Assembly: GCA_019775845.1 (NCBI GenBank) | Contig: JADQAV010000046.1 | Span: 1-64,000, forward strand | Source of the DNA: Myrmaecium sp. VS I D KN 1 | Lineage: Eukaryota > Ascomycota > Dothideomycetes > Valsariales > Valsariaceae | DNA length: 64,000 nucleotides | Direction of reading: 5' to 3' | Shown: positions 22,038 to 33,235 of the stretch, piece by piece | How positions within the stretch are numbered: position 1 is the first letter of the stretch | Layout of the letters: every line of letters starts with the position of its first letter | Made by a program: the position numbers and the translations under genes | Notes under the pieces: model-generated | Databases searched by the model: none | Told to the model about the DNA's origin: nothing | The model's input: only the letters and a program-made list of their open reading frames with translations

Positions 22038-24285
22038 ATGGCGTATGATTCGGATGACGAGTACCACGAGGGCATCTACGACCACGATGGGGACGCCAAT
22101 GCTCGCGATCGAGGCTCCCGCCGTCGCAACAAACCCCAGACGCGAGCCAAGGCGACCTGGGAAGGTGCCATCAGGAGAGACTTCGGCGGGCTCAAGGAAG
22201 GGGAGGATGGGCTGATCACAGGGAGCTTGGTGCAGGATGAAGAAGCTCGGAAGCGGAAGAGGTAAGGCTTCACTTGCGATCTTGATCGTCTGTCTTTCTT
22301 TTCTGTATCGCTTTCTTCTCCACACCCTGTGGTATCGCCGACTCTACTTGGGACACGGTCTCTTGCCAGTGAGAAACTGTCCTGCTCTCTTGCACCAGCG
22401 TCTCGCCTCGACTTGGGTCCTTATCATAATGCAAGCAACTGCGACCAACTTTCCAGGTTAGACCCAGGTCGATCGCTTGGAAGGCGAAGTGTCTAGTGAT
22501 AGAATTGATTCCGGAACTCACGATGGGCCTTGACCTTGGACAAGGTAGGAGTGTACAACGAAAGAACCGTGGACACTCTTCCTAGGTTCCTGCCAGCTCA
22601 TCTCGGACGGCTCTACAAACTGCGGAAAGGAGACCACGAGGCTCAAGCTCGGCACCGAGATTACATTATGAGCGGCTCACATGGATCCGTAAGGAAAGAT
22701 GCCTATATGGACGGGTTGCTGGATCCGTCGAGAACAGGGATATGGATGCGGTCCATTCCAGGGGCTCCCCGCCGCCGGGCAGATGAATTGCTACTGCTAA
22801 CCGCGGCTGGGAAAAAACTTCATGGCGCTGTTATGGACTCTACATATTCACGACCATGGTCAATTGCCGTGCTGTTATAGAGCCTGTGAAACATGTACTA
22901 ATGCGCATTCCAGGCTACGGAAAGACACGAAATCGTTCCAGAGAGGAATCATCCGGCACGTCATCCTCGTCCTTGATATGAGCGAGGCCATGTTGGAAAA
23001 GGACATGCGACCAAACCGCTACTTGGCGATGATCAACTACTGCCAGGACTACGTCCGGGAATTCTTCGAGCAGAACCCAATCAGCCAGATGGCCATCATG
23101 GGCATGCACGATGGCATCGCTATCCGCATCAGCGAGCTTAGCGGGAACCCGAGCGACCACGTCACAGCCCTCAAGGAACTGCGGGCGCCGCGAAACGCGA
23201 AGCAACTGAGGGAGCCGACGGGCAGCCCGTCCCTCCAAAACGCTCTGGAACTCGCCCGAGCGAGCCTTTATCACACGCCCTCCCACGGCACTCGGGAGGT
23301 CATCCTCATCATGGGCGCCCTCTACACCAACGACCCGGGCGACATCCACAAGACGATCGCGGCGTGCGTCAAAGATCACCTGCGGGTCAGCATCATTGGC
23401 ATGGGCGGCCGGATGAAGATCTGTCAGGAGATCTGCGCGCGGACGAACGCGGGCGACGACAGCAGCTACGGCGTTGTGCTCGACCAGCTCAACTTCCGCG
23501 AGCTCCTCAGGGCCACCACGACACCACCGGTCATCCGAGCGCCGGCATCCGCGGAGGCTGCGCCCACCAACCCGGCCTCCCTCCTCATGATGGGCTTCCC
23601 GTCCCGGGTGACGGAGGAGACGGCGACGCTGTGCGCCTGCCACGGCACCATCACCCGAGGCGGCTACACCTGCTCCCGCTGCCGGGCCAAGGTCTGCGCC
23701 CTCCCGGCCACCTGCCCGTCCTGCCACCTCACCCTCATCCTCTCCACCCACCTCGCCCGCAGCTACCACCACCTCTTCCCCCTGCAGAACTGGGCCGAGG
23801 TGAGCTGGGCCCGCGCCCGCGCGGTCGGGAGCCTGCAGTGCAAGGGCTGCCTGTCGGATTTCCCGCCGGTGCCGCCAGCGACGGCGGCGGATGCCGATGC
23901 CGACGCCAACGGGTCCGGAAACGGCGTCGGCGCTTCGAGCGACCCGCCCACCGCCAACGGCAACGGCAACAGCAACGGCACGAGCACGAATGGCACCATC
24001 CGGTCCACGGCGACGGCAGAGGCGACGGCGGCCTTGCCTTCCACCCTCCCGAACCCGGACCCGCTACAATCGGGCACCATCGGGGCGTCCGAGAGCGGCC
24101 GGTACGAGTGCCAGGATTGTGGGAGCCATTACTGCGTCGACTGCGACCTGTTCTGCCACGAGGTTGCGCACAACTGTCCCGGGTGCCTAGAGCAGGCGGA
24201 TCTGAGTGGCGCTGGGGCGGATGGGGAGGTGGGAGAAGGGGAGCCGCGGCAGGATGGAGGAGGTGATGTGGTGATGGTGGATTGA
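22038..24285 (+). CDS. ssl1: TFIIH core subunit Ssl1 (p44)
   Basis: The two exons 22038-22261 and 22914-24285 join in phase to 531 residues. Ssl1 is part of the TFIIH core, needed for RNA polymerase II initiation and nucleotide excision repair, where it stimulates the Rad3/XPD helicase. Residues 1-75 are acidic and basic. A von Willebrand A-like domain follows: it opens with QRGIIRHVILVLDMSEAML and contains HTPSHGTREVILIMGAL. The motif SLLMMGFPSR precedes a cysteine-rich region with CACH, CSRCRAKVC and CPSCHLTLILS. The C-terminal RING-like zinc domain has CQDCGSHYCVDCDLFCHE and NCPGC. A low-complexity insert rich in Asn, Gly, Thr and Ala separates the two zinc regions. The intron is 652 nt, about ten times the local norm. 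It has a good donor (GTAAGG) and a TACTAAT branch site just before the acceptor. The ATG at 22038 is the first in frame. Confidence 0.95.
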
Positions 24286-24561
24286 GTGTGGGCGTTTTGA
24301 TGTTGAACGTGGGTTGGGGAGGTAGGAGGTGGGTGAAAGTGGACGGGACAAGAGCGTCTTGAAGGGGAAGTTCGTGTACGATGGATAGGATGGGCCGCGA
24401 CGGTGAAAGAAAACTCCGAAGTGGGCGTCACACATTACATTCTCGAGCACATCTATCGCACGGAGAGGAAAAGAAGGAAAGAAGTAATGAAGTACTGGGA
24501 ACCACCAAATCATCCCTCCCACCCCTCCCTCCAACATCATCCGGCCTACTACTACTTTCTA

Positions 24562-27051
24562 CTACCCCACCACCGTGACCGTGACCTCACCCCGGAAGCA
24601 TTCCAACCCCTTCAACTTCGCCGTCCCGTCCCGAACGGCCAGCACCTCGACCTCGCCGACTGAATTCCCACGCGGATCGACGACGGGGGCGCGCTCGCCG
24701 CCCACGCAGCCAACGACCAAGATCTCCGGATCGGTAAGCCAGTCGTACCCGAAGCCCTCTCCCGGCTCCCGCTCCTCCTCCCTTCCAAGCACAAGCACGC
24801 TGCCAGCGCGGATCCAGAGGGGCAGGGTGTCGAAGGCGTGGACCTCGTCGCGCCAACCGGGGCCCGTGGCGATCTCGGCCCGGTCCCACCAGCTCACCCA
24901 GCGGCCGGGCGGGAGGTAGACCTGGACGCGACCGGAGGGGTGGAAGACGGGGGCGGCGAGGAGGGCGGGCCCGAGGAGGAAGGCGCGGTCGACGAGCCAG
25001 GCGGTGGGGTCGGCGGGGAACTCGAGGGCGAGGGCGCGCAGGCTGAGGGGCCAGCCGCGGGCGGCGGCCTCCGCGGCGTGGGCGTAGAGGTACGGCATCA
25101 GGCGGCGCTTGAGCCGGACGGCGCGGCGGAGGACGTCGGTCGCGTTCCCGGGCCCGGCCGCGTCGTCGTCGATGAGCCAGGGGACGCGGTAGGAGTTGCT
25201 GCCGTGCAGGCGGCTGTGGGAGCACAGCAGGCCGAAGGCGACCCAGCGCTTGTAGATCCAGGGTGGGGGGGACCCCTCGAAGCCGCCGATGTCGCAGGAC
25301 CAGAAGCTGAAGGCGGATAGGCCGAGGGAGAGGCCGCCGCGGACGCTCTCGGCCAGCGCGGCGGGAGTGGACTCGCAGTCGCCGCCCCAGACGACGGGGA
25401 AGCGCTGGGTGCCGGCGCAGGCGGCCCGGGCGAAGAGGACGGCCTGGTCGGCGCCGTGTCGAGCCGCGACGGCTCGATAGACGGTCTCGTTGTAGACGTG
25501 GGCGTAGTAGTTGTGCATCCGGGCCGGGTCGACGGTGGGATCGTGCCAGCGGACGCCCTTGGTCGGGATGCGCTCGCCGAAGTCGGTCTTGATGGCGTCG
25601 ACGCCGACGTCGAAGAGCTGGTTCAGGCAGCCGACATACCAGCTCACCGCGGCCGGGTTGGTGAAGTCGACGATGCCCATGCCCGTCTGCCAGAGGTCCC
25701 ACTGCCAGACGTCGCCGTTGGTCCGGCGGAGGAGGTAGCCCTTCTCGGCCGCCTCCGTGAACACCGGGCTCGCCTGGCCCAGGTACGGGTTGATCCAGAC
25801 GCAGACCTTGTTGAGCAGCTTCGCGGCCCGGAGCCGGGCGATGGAGGACTTGGGGTCCGGGAAGTGCTCGGGCGAGAAGACGAAGTCGCACCAGTGGAAG
25901 GCCCGCAGCCAGAAGCAGTCGTAGTGGAAGACCTCGACGGGGATGCTCCGCGCGGCCATCTGGGAGAGGAAGTCCGTCACCGTGCTTTCGTCGTAGTCGG
26001 TCGTGAAGGAGGTCGACAGCCAGAGGCCGAAGGACCAGGCCGGCACCAGGGGCGCGTGCCCGGTGAGCTGGGCGTAGCGGGAGAGGACCTCCTTGGGATG
26101 GGGACCGTAGATGATGTACCTTGACCGCGATCAGCTCAGGGAACCTCGGATGACGATGTGCTTGCGTGCCACTCACCACTTCAACCGCTGACTCTCCACG
26201 CTCGTCTGGACGCGGCAACACCGCTCGCTGCCGATCTCCAGGTCGACCTTCTCGGGCGTGTCGATGAAGACGCCGTACCCCTTCGAGCTCAGCCAGAAGC
26301 TGACGTTCTTGTACGCCTGGTCGGAGCTCGTCCCGCCATCCTCGTTCCAGACCTGGACGCTCTGGCCGCAGCGGTTCCAGGCGCCGAAGCGCTCGCCCAG
26401 GCCGTGCACGCTCTCGCCGACGGCGAGCTCGGTCTGGGTGAAGACGTAGTGCTTCCGGCCCTCGCCCTCGAGGTCCTCGATCTGCTTCGGGTTCGCGACG
26501 GGCGGGTCGTAGGCCAGGCCGACGCTGCGGTTCAGCAGGCTGGTCACCTCCTCCTCGGGGTCGCCGGTGGCGTGGAAGCGGATGCTGAAGGTGTGCGGGT
26601 CCGGCGAGACGGTCACGCTGAGGTTGCCGGCCTTGAGCGTCGTCCCTCGCTCCGACTTCTCGATGCCGGTCCGGTCTTCCGCCAGCTCCGGCCGACCGTC
26701 CGGGAAGAGCTCAAAGTTAGGCCCGCGCCGGACGGCGCCCAGGAAGTGCTGGGTTTCGAGGGAGATGACGCCGTCGGCCTCGGCGCGCAGGTCTAGGTGG
26801 AGAGTGCTGAGGTTGAGGGTGTCGCCGCGGGAGAAGATCTTGCGGGTGGGACAGAGGAGGGAAAGACCCCGGTTGTCCGGCGAAGGGGTGATGGTGTGAA
26901 TGTCTTCGGCGTATTGGACGGTCTTGGACGGGTGGACCAGCCACATGCCTGCGGAGGGGGAAGTACTTGTCGTTAGCAGGGGAGGTTCATCGGGATAGTA
27001 TTGGGCGGGAGGCATGGCGAGGGTTAATACTGTACCATCACGGAACTTCAT
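24562..27051 (-). CDS. GH31 alpha-xylosidase, intracellular
   Basis: The exons are 27051-27036, 26948-26177 and 26119-24562. They give 781 residues, close to the bacterial alpha-xylosidase YicI. The enzyme should release alpha-linked xylose from xyloglucan fragments such as isoprimeverose. The catalytic nucleophile is the Asp of KTDFGERIP (about D442) and the acid/base is the Asp of WGGDCES (about D510). KTDFGE and WGGD are the usual sites in this GH31 branch. Further marks are HYDCFWLR and SFWSCDIGGF. No signal peptide is seen, so action inside the cell is inferred. The first intron, 26949-27035, is 87 nt, a multiple of three without a stop. It is called an intron because removing it joins MKFRDG to MWLV, as I recall in relatives. 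The gene is very GC-rich. It is convergent with ssl1, 276 bases away. Confidence 0.92.
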
Positions 27052-28492
27052 CTTGAATGAACGTCCAACAGACGATTACGGTAGTATTGAGTTGTGTGAA
27101 TCTTTCTGCTTGCGTAGGAGAGCAAAGAAATCCTCCTCGGGCATGTTAGGAGAGGAGGTGGGAATGGAGACTGGCGAAAGACAATGCCCGCGGCGGGGGA
27201 AGAGGTGGGATATAAATATATCAAAATCGATTATACCGAGCAAGCGGGACATGGTCACTGTGCCCCTCACCATCCCCTCGCTGCCCCTCCATTCTGACGC
27301 CCCAAGTCGGTGGAGGTAGGATAGTTAGTAGGCGTGGGTGTACAGTAGGTATCGCGTTACCGTCTTTCCCCGTGGGCGGATCCCACCTAAAATCCCCGGA
27401 AAGTGGTCTCTCCGCCTTGCCGCCCTTCCCCCCCACGCCAAACCCCACCGGAGACTCACCCGACCCAGTGGATCACCTTCACCTCGGACGGATAAATTCA
27501 AAGGGGGTGGAAGACAGAAATCCCGTGTGGAGAGATCCACCCTATTTATCCTCTTCCTTATTATTAGGATGTCCGGATAAATTCGAATGCATGACTCGTG
27601 CCTAGGTAGGTAGTACTACTCACGAGAAACGTGACATCGACTCGCTCTCGGTACCTCACCTTATGCTCTCCTTCCTTCGTTCCTCTCCCACCGGAAAGAG
27701 CAGAGGGAGTAGATCCTTATTCCTTCTGAGCCAAACTGAAGCAAAAGCAAGCCAAGCGAATGAGCAGGAGTAGGTCCCATCAGCTGCCATCCTAGGCAAT
27801 TTGATATGAATAAATAGATATACAACAAAATAAAGCACAAGAGAAAAAGGAAAACTAAAGAAATAAATCATCAGAAAAATAAAGGAAGCAACGTCACAAG
27901 ATTCTCCAACGGACATCGATATTCAGTCCAGATACAAGTACAAATACAAATACAAAAAAGAGCCATACAGCTAGCTAGCTAGCTAGCCAGCAGCCCATCC
28001 ATCCACCTTTCGCGCCTTGCGAAACCAACTCTACCCTTCCTCTCCTCTCCGAGGGAACAAGGTAAATAGAGAAAACTCACTTCAATTCCCCTCATCCACG
28101 ATCCGGACCAACCAGTCAACCAACCAGCATGTCACCTGGAGAAGTGGAAGAAAAAAGAGAGAGAATTGAAGGAAAAGTAAAATCCCCCTTTCACCCCAAA
28201 ATTAACATGCACTAGTCAAAGAACAGACAGATGTTTGATTTTAATGTTTCTTTTCCCCCTCGCCCCAAAAACCCACAACCGGAAGCAGAAAGAAAGGGAA
28301 GGGTAGAGAGTAAAAAAAGGAGATCCCTCCTGGTCAATGTTTTGCCCGTAAAAAAAAGTTGAACGCCCGCCCCATCGTATTGTGGCCCAAAAAAGACAAG
28401 AAAATGAAAAGAGAGATAAAAAAAAACAATCCATGAGAAGTTGATAGCTGGCACTGCTTCGAAAGACCCAGCTGCTGCCTCCTACCTCCCAC
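27052..28492. other. intergenic, GH31 promoter and iws1 3' region
   Basis: This 1.4-kb region serves two minus-strand genes. The left part is the GH31 promoter. The right part, with A-rich tracts at 27820-27960 and 28200-28430, should be the 3' UTR and polyadenylation region of iws1. A GCTA repeat lies at 27969-27987. Confidence 0.5.
27969..27987. repeat. AGCT/GCTA tetranucleotide repeat
   Basis: Almost five units of AGCT in a row, a self-complementary microsatellite outside any coding region. Confidence 0.85.
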
Positions 28493-29976
28493 CTACCTTC
28501 CCGACCCCTTGTTGGCGCGCATCTTCCGAAAGATGGCGTCCGCGCCCCCGCCCGGCGCCCGATGGCTCCGGCCCTCCGGCACCTGCACGTTGCTTTTGGG
28601 CGCGATTGTGTAGCTGAGCGGGCCCGCCGTGTCGGGGCGCGCCCGGCTGATGCGCTGCTGGCTGCCGTTGGCCTGCGACGCCGCCGCGGCTGCCGCGCGG
28701 GCCTGGCTGGACGGCGCCTGCGAGCTGCGGATGGCGAGTTGGCTGCGAGAAGGACCACAATTAGCAAGGGCGGTTTGGACATGGACAACAAGAAGAGAAA
28801 CGTACGTGGGATCGAATTCGCGGGCCTCGATGCCCTTGTTGCGATAGTTGTCGTCGCGCTTGAGGATCGGACGCGTCCAGTCGTTCAACAGCTTCTCCGC
28901 CTGTCGCTTGATGCCCGGCTCGGCACGCTTGGTCTTCGTGTAGAACATGACCACCTTTCCGATGCCGCTGGCCACGAGACCCTCTTTGGTGATCGGTAAT
29001 CGGCTCAGTGCGGCGAACAGCTCCCTCTGGATGTTGTAGGCGGGCAAGCTGCCATCGTTGAGCGGTTCGAGGAAGAAGCGGACGGCTTCGAGCAGGTTGA
29101 TATCCGGGTCAACAAGGTTGTTCTGGAGCGTGTTTCGGTTAAGCAGGGCGACCACCTCCGGCAGCAACTTCAGCTTGTGCATTGCAGGTTGGCCCTTCTC
29201 CTTGCCCTCGTTGTCCGCCATGGCGGCCTCCGTCATGCGTCGCCGCATGTCTTCGATCTCTGCATCTGCCATCTCGACGAGATCCTAGTTGATATTAGCA
29301 CTCCCTTCCCGTGGAACAAAGATGACTGCCAACGTACAATATCCTTCCTCTTGCGTCGCTGGCTCGGCCTCTTCATCGCGTCGTCCATCGCCCTGTCCAA
29401 CGCGCGCCTCCGACGCTCCTCCGGGGTCAGATCTTCATCGTCCTCGGAGGCGGCATCGCGCCGTCCTGCGACCCCCTTCTTCCTCCGCCGTCCCGGCTCC
29501 TCCACCCCATCCAGCCCCTCCTCCTCATTCTTCTTCTTCCGGCTCTTCTTCGGCTTGTCCCGCCGCTTCTCCTTCCGCTTCTTCTTCGCCTCGCCCGCCA
29601 GCTCGGCGTCCGTCCGCTTGCGCTTGTGCACGCCCAGCACGCCGACGTTCGACTCGTCCACGGCGATGGCCGGCCGGTCCTCGATGTTGATGGCGTTGGG
29701 ATCGAAGTCCTCGAACTGGGCCTCGTCGACCTCGGACAGGACCGAGTCGTTGTCGTCGTGGTCGTCGCCGTCGTCGTCCGCCGCGGCCATGGTGTTCGGC
29801 TCGCCCTCGCCTTCCTCCGTCACCTCCATGTCCTGGTGCGGGTTGGCGAACGGAGGCGTCGCCGCGACGTTCTCCTCCTCCACCTCCGGGCGGAGAGGAT
29901 CGCCTGGGTCGTGGCCGGCTTCGGGCATCGGCGGGTTTTCCGAGGTGGCTTCGGGAGGGAGCTGAACGTCCTCCAT
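28493..29976 (-). CDS. iws1: transcription elongation factor Iws1/Spn1
   Basis: The exons 29976-29338, 29284-28806 and 28742-28493 join in phase to 455 residues. Iws1/Spn1 binds the histone chaperone Spt6 and travels with RNA polymerase II, linking elongation to chromatin and mRNA export. The N-terminal 210 residues are acidic, then strongly basic: KRKR, a KKKRKEKRRDKPKK run, and TPEERRRRALDRAMDDAMK. The folded TFIIS N-terminal-like domain follows at about residues 240-370 and contains HKLKLLPEVVALLNR, FFLEPLNDGSLPAYNIQREL and GLVASGIGKVVMFYTK. The tail is Ala/Gln/Ser-rich and ends with DAIFRKMRANK. The ATG at 29976 is the first real one; the open frame further upstream begins with GTG and is leader. 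The gene is divergent from tom5 with a 451-base spacer. Confidence 0.95.
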
Positions 29977-30427
29977 GATGGCTCGATGTCCGCTGCTTTG
30001 ATCGCGCAAAAGACCTCGAATATGCAATCTGTCGTTACCGTGGAGCAGGGGCCGTAGGAGTGCGCCAACGGAGGAAGAGGTGCTCTCGCGAAAAGCGTTG
30101 AAACCGAAGGTGTTGCGGCACGAGGTCACGTATGGTAAAGGCACGAAAGCTCAAAGAAACGCGAGATGATGTTCCGGGAGTCTGGTGTCACTGCTGGCTT
30201 GGCGTTTCCACTGGGGCCTCAGCTTGAGGGCGCCCCTTCCGCAATGGAGTTGTTCCGGCCCCGGGAGGCAAAGGAGCGATGACCACCTCCTCCCGGCGTG
30301 GTGCAGTGGCCCTTCGTCAGGGAAAAAAGTGCAGCATCATCCCGCCCGTATCTACGTCGCACCGCAAATCTCCCACCTCGCAAAACAAACATCTCATATA
30401 TCTCATCACCAACCAGACACACACAAA
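29977..30427. promoter_or_regulatory. shared divergent promoter of iws1 and tom5
   Basis: The starts of two divergent housekeeping genes are only 451 bases apart, so both promoters and leaders must fit here. No clear TATA box was seen. Co-regulation is inference. Confidence 0.6.
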
Positions 30428-30786
30428 ATGTTCGGAGGACGTGAGTGGACGCCTGACATTCCTCGCATCGTGCTGAGCTCCGACGGCTGACTTGACCATC
30501 GAACCCCCAGCCCCACCGCCACCCAGCAAGGCCGAGCTCAAGGTGAGTTGACACAAAGAGCTTCTCGGAGCTGTCTCTCGCGCCGTAGCGGTTACAACTA
30601 ACGCAAAGCTTCCAGGCCCAGGAAGACGCTGCCAACTCCGGTCTCCGGTTTGCCTTCATCACCTGTGCCTTCCTCTACATCGGTACCCAACACCCCCCGT
30701 AAGCGTTGGAGGGAATCGCGCAGACACTGACTTGTCTCGAACGTCTAGCTCCGCACGCCGTCGACTACGCTAGCAAGTTCATTTAG
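30428..30786 (+). CDS. tom5: mitochondrial import receptor subunit Tom5
   Basis: This very small gene has four exons: 30428-30440, 30511-30542, 30616-30682 and 30749-30786. They join in phase to 49 residues. The product starts MFGGPPPPPSKAELK, followed by a short acidic stretch and one membrane span at about residues 24-41 (GLRFAFITCAFLYIAP). It ends VDYASKFI. This is the Tom5 plan: a small cytosolic N-terminus and a C-terminal anchor in the outer mitochondrial membrane. Tom5 helps pass precursors from the receptors into the Tom40 channel. All three introns have GT-AG ends: GTGAGT, GTGAGT and GTACCC donors. No single open frame of notable length exists, so the gene is visible only by joining exons. 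The assignment rests on size, topology and the MFGG start. Confidence 0.88.
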
Positions 30787-31200
30787 AACCGGAAAAGCAG
30801 GACGTACAATGATACCGCCCATCTCTATCGTTACCTGATTCCGGCTGGCGTTTGGGGAATGACTTAAGGGAAAACTCGGCACGAGAACGTTGTGTAGCAG
30901 CATGTGCGAACGCACGAGGAGGCGCAAAAGTGAGAGGGGGAAGGTGGGAATAGGAACGATTTCATATCGCTGTATTATATTCGGGGACACCCAATCCAAG
31001 AAATGAGAAAGAAAACGTCCGGCCTGGTGTGTGCAAGCAAACGTGATAGAAATACACTGGTGACCACGCCCGAAAGAGCAAATTCTCCCGTTCCTTTTTC
31101 CGTTCAACGCAGAGAGAGAGACCTCTATATTGTCAAAGCACCTTTGCCCGCCCCTACTGTGAACGCCGTTGCACCGCCCCCAGCATCATCCATCCATCAT
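30787..31200. other. intergenic between convergent tom5 and nup57
   Basis: Two stop codons face each other about 410 bases apart. The stretch should hold both 3' UTRs. No gene is seen. Confidence 0.5.
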
Positions 31201-32479
31201 TTACCGTCGATCGGTCGTGGCCGCAGCCTCCCATTCGTTGTAGTCGTCCGTTATCTGCTTCAGCTCCTTGGCCAGATGCGAAAGTTGAGAATCGTAATCG
31301 CTTAGGATCTGCAAAATATCATCAGCATACATAGAATCAACGCCCGTTCGCGTCCCCGAACGTACCTTCTTAATCGTCTTCATCGTCTCCTCATCCAGAG
31401 TCTCCTCGTCTCCGTTCCCCAGATGCTTGCCCAGCTTCTCCGACTCCTTCTGGAGGAAGTCCGCGCGCGCGCGGATGCCCGTCATCCGCGCCCAGACCTC
31501 CTCCGCCTTCGCGCCCAGCACCGGGTCGAACGCGCGCCGCTCGAGCTCGGACAGCTTCTTCTTGAGCTCCTCCTCGGCCGGGTCCATGGCGTAGCCGCGG
31601 TTGCGCAGGACCTGCACCTTGGTCGCGAGTGAGAGGCAGCGCTGGCTGAGCGCGACGTGTCGGCGCTTCGCCTCCGCCGTCCGGACCGAAATCTTCAGGT
31701 CGTGCTCCTGGATGATCCGGTTGAGGGCGTCGTTGATCTCGTGGCAGCGCACGCGGAGGGTGTTGATCGCCATGGTCTGGGTGGTGAGCCGTTGGGCGAC
31801 ATCCTTGAATCCCTTCACGAGCACCGGCACGGCCGTCTCGCTCGGCTTGTTCGCCAGCGCTTCCTCCCATTTCTTCCCGTCTTCGCCGGGTCCGGGGCCG
31901 TAGAAGGGCACCATGTTCGCGTCCACGTTGTTGTAGAGGTACTGTTGGAAGACGGTCTCTGATGATTCCGGATTCCATTTCTGGAACAAGATCTGCATCT
32001 GGTCGGTCACGGGCTTTTCACCTTTGTGCAGAAGACGGGTTAGTGTTGCAGCAGAGTCTGCGGGACGGTCTGAAGGACATACGAGGGCTGGGATTTCCGT
32101 TCGGCTGCTGCCATACTGAACCGAGCTTGGGCAGCGCCTGGGACTGATTGAGGATGGATCCACCGAAGACGCTGTTCTGCGCGCCTTGCGGTTGTTGCTG
32201 CTGCTGTTGCTGCTGCTGCGACTGACCGAACAGTCCACCACCTTGCTGCGGCTGCGCGGACGCGCCAAACAAGCTATTCGTCTGTGCTGGCTGCTGTGCG
32301 GAAGCGCCGAAGAGGCCACCGCCCTGCTGTGTCTGTTGCTGTTGCTGCTGTTGCGGCTGTCCAAACAGCGAGCCGCCTAATCCGGTATTCTGCTGCGGCT
32401 GGGTTGCAGTGGCGGTACTTGACCCGAAAAGACCGGGCTTATTCTGGTTTTGCGGCGCAAAGGAGGAGAACAGCGACAT
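31201..32479 (-). CDS. nup57: nucleoporin Nup57 (Nup54 family)
   Basis: The exons 32479-32083, 32021-31366 and 31308-31201 join in phase to 386 residues. The N-terminal 130 residues are an FG domain with SLFG and GLFG units between glutamine runs (QQQQQQQ). The rest is helical. It starts EKPVTDQMQILFQKWNP, includes QQYLYNNVDANMVPFYGPGP, and continues into a coiled-coil segment around HEINDALNRIIQEHDLKI. In the nuclear pore, Nup57 joins Nsp1 and Nup49 in the central channel ring and its FG repeats bind transport receptors. The last intron (31309-31365) has 57 nt, is a multiple of three and has no stop. It is spliced here because it has donor GTACGT and acceptor TTTTGCAG and removal joins KK to ILSDYDSQL. 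Length is close to that expected for filamentous fungi, as far as I recall. Confidence 0.92.
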
Positions 32480-33235
32480 CTTGGTGGTGGGGAGACTGAT
32501 TTCTGAGCCCAGAGAGCAGCGGATGGGTACAGATACGGCTGATTCGAGTCGCTATGTTGCACAAAGAAATCCCGTAGAGATATTCGAGATACCGCACATA
32601 CAGGTTGCGCAGCGCTATATCGGTCTGTAGCAGCTCGGTCGTGGGGCGTGGAGGGGTGGAAAAGCGCAGTAATGCGCTCGTGTTATTGTTGTTTGGTTTG
32701 TAGCTTGACGATTTTCCTGAAGCTCGGTGCCAAGACACCAGCGAGGCCGGAGCCTCACACAACACCTTTCGCTCCGCAGTCTTTGAGCCAGCCAAGCCAC
32801 TCGACGAGACCGTCGACATGTATATTCACGGACGGACCGAATTGACTATTGTCAGTTCAGGACGGACTCTGAATAATTTTGAACTTCTTTAGCATTGAAA
32901 CTGCTCTTCGGAAAGAGCAATTTTGCAAAGCAAAAGTTCGAAGAACGTAAGGTGCATGTAGAGCAAGATATACTAGGCCATGCACTGAGCAGTGAATTAG
33001 AAGATTGCTGTTTCTTGCAGGGCTGAATATTGGTACTTCTATATCAACGGCAGAATGATCCGAAATCTGGGGTTGAATGTGAGCCCAAATCAGTGCGGAG
33101 ACAAGTGCGGGTGTCTGTGCCAAGCAATCTGGGGCGCCGGCTTCCGGGCGTCACCTCACCCACCCCCATGAAGCCCAGCCTTCTGAGCTATACAACTGCG
33201 CCAATTGCTCCGTCAGAGGACGTTGACTGTTCAGA
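32480..33235. promoter_or_regulatory. divergent promoter region of nup57 and the complex I gene
   Basis: About 756 bases separate two divergent starts. It should contain both promoters. No further gene is supported. Confidence 0.5.

Noticed and set aside
22530-22880. A 116-codon frame inside the long ssl1 intron.
   Set aside because: It begins with TTG, has no known motif and would break the conserved Ssl1 sequence if used as an exon.
24587-26221. A 544-codon minus-strand frame and a 222-codon plus-strand frame over the GH31 gene.
   Set aside because: They are Arg/Pro-rich or Gly/Val-rich products of very GC-rich coding DNA read out of frame. The GH31 frame carries all catalytic motifs.
29977-30144. 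N-terminal extension of Iws1 upstream of ATG 29976.
   Set aside because: It starts with GTG and would use up part of the short divergent promoter. The ATG gives a normal acidic start.
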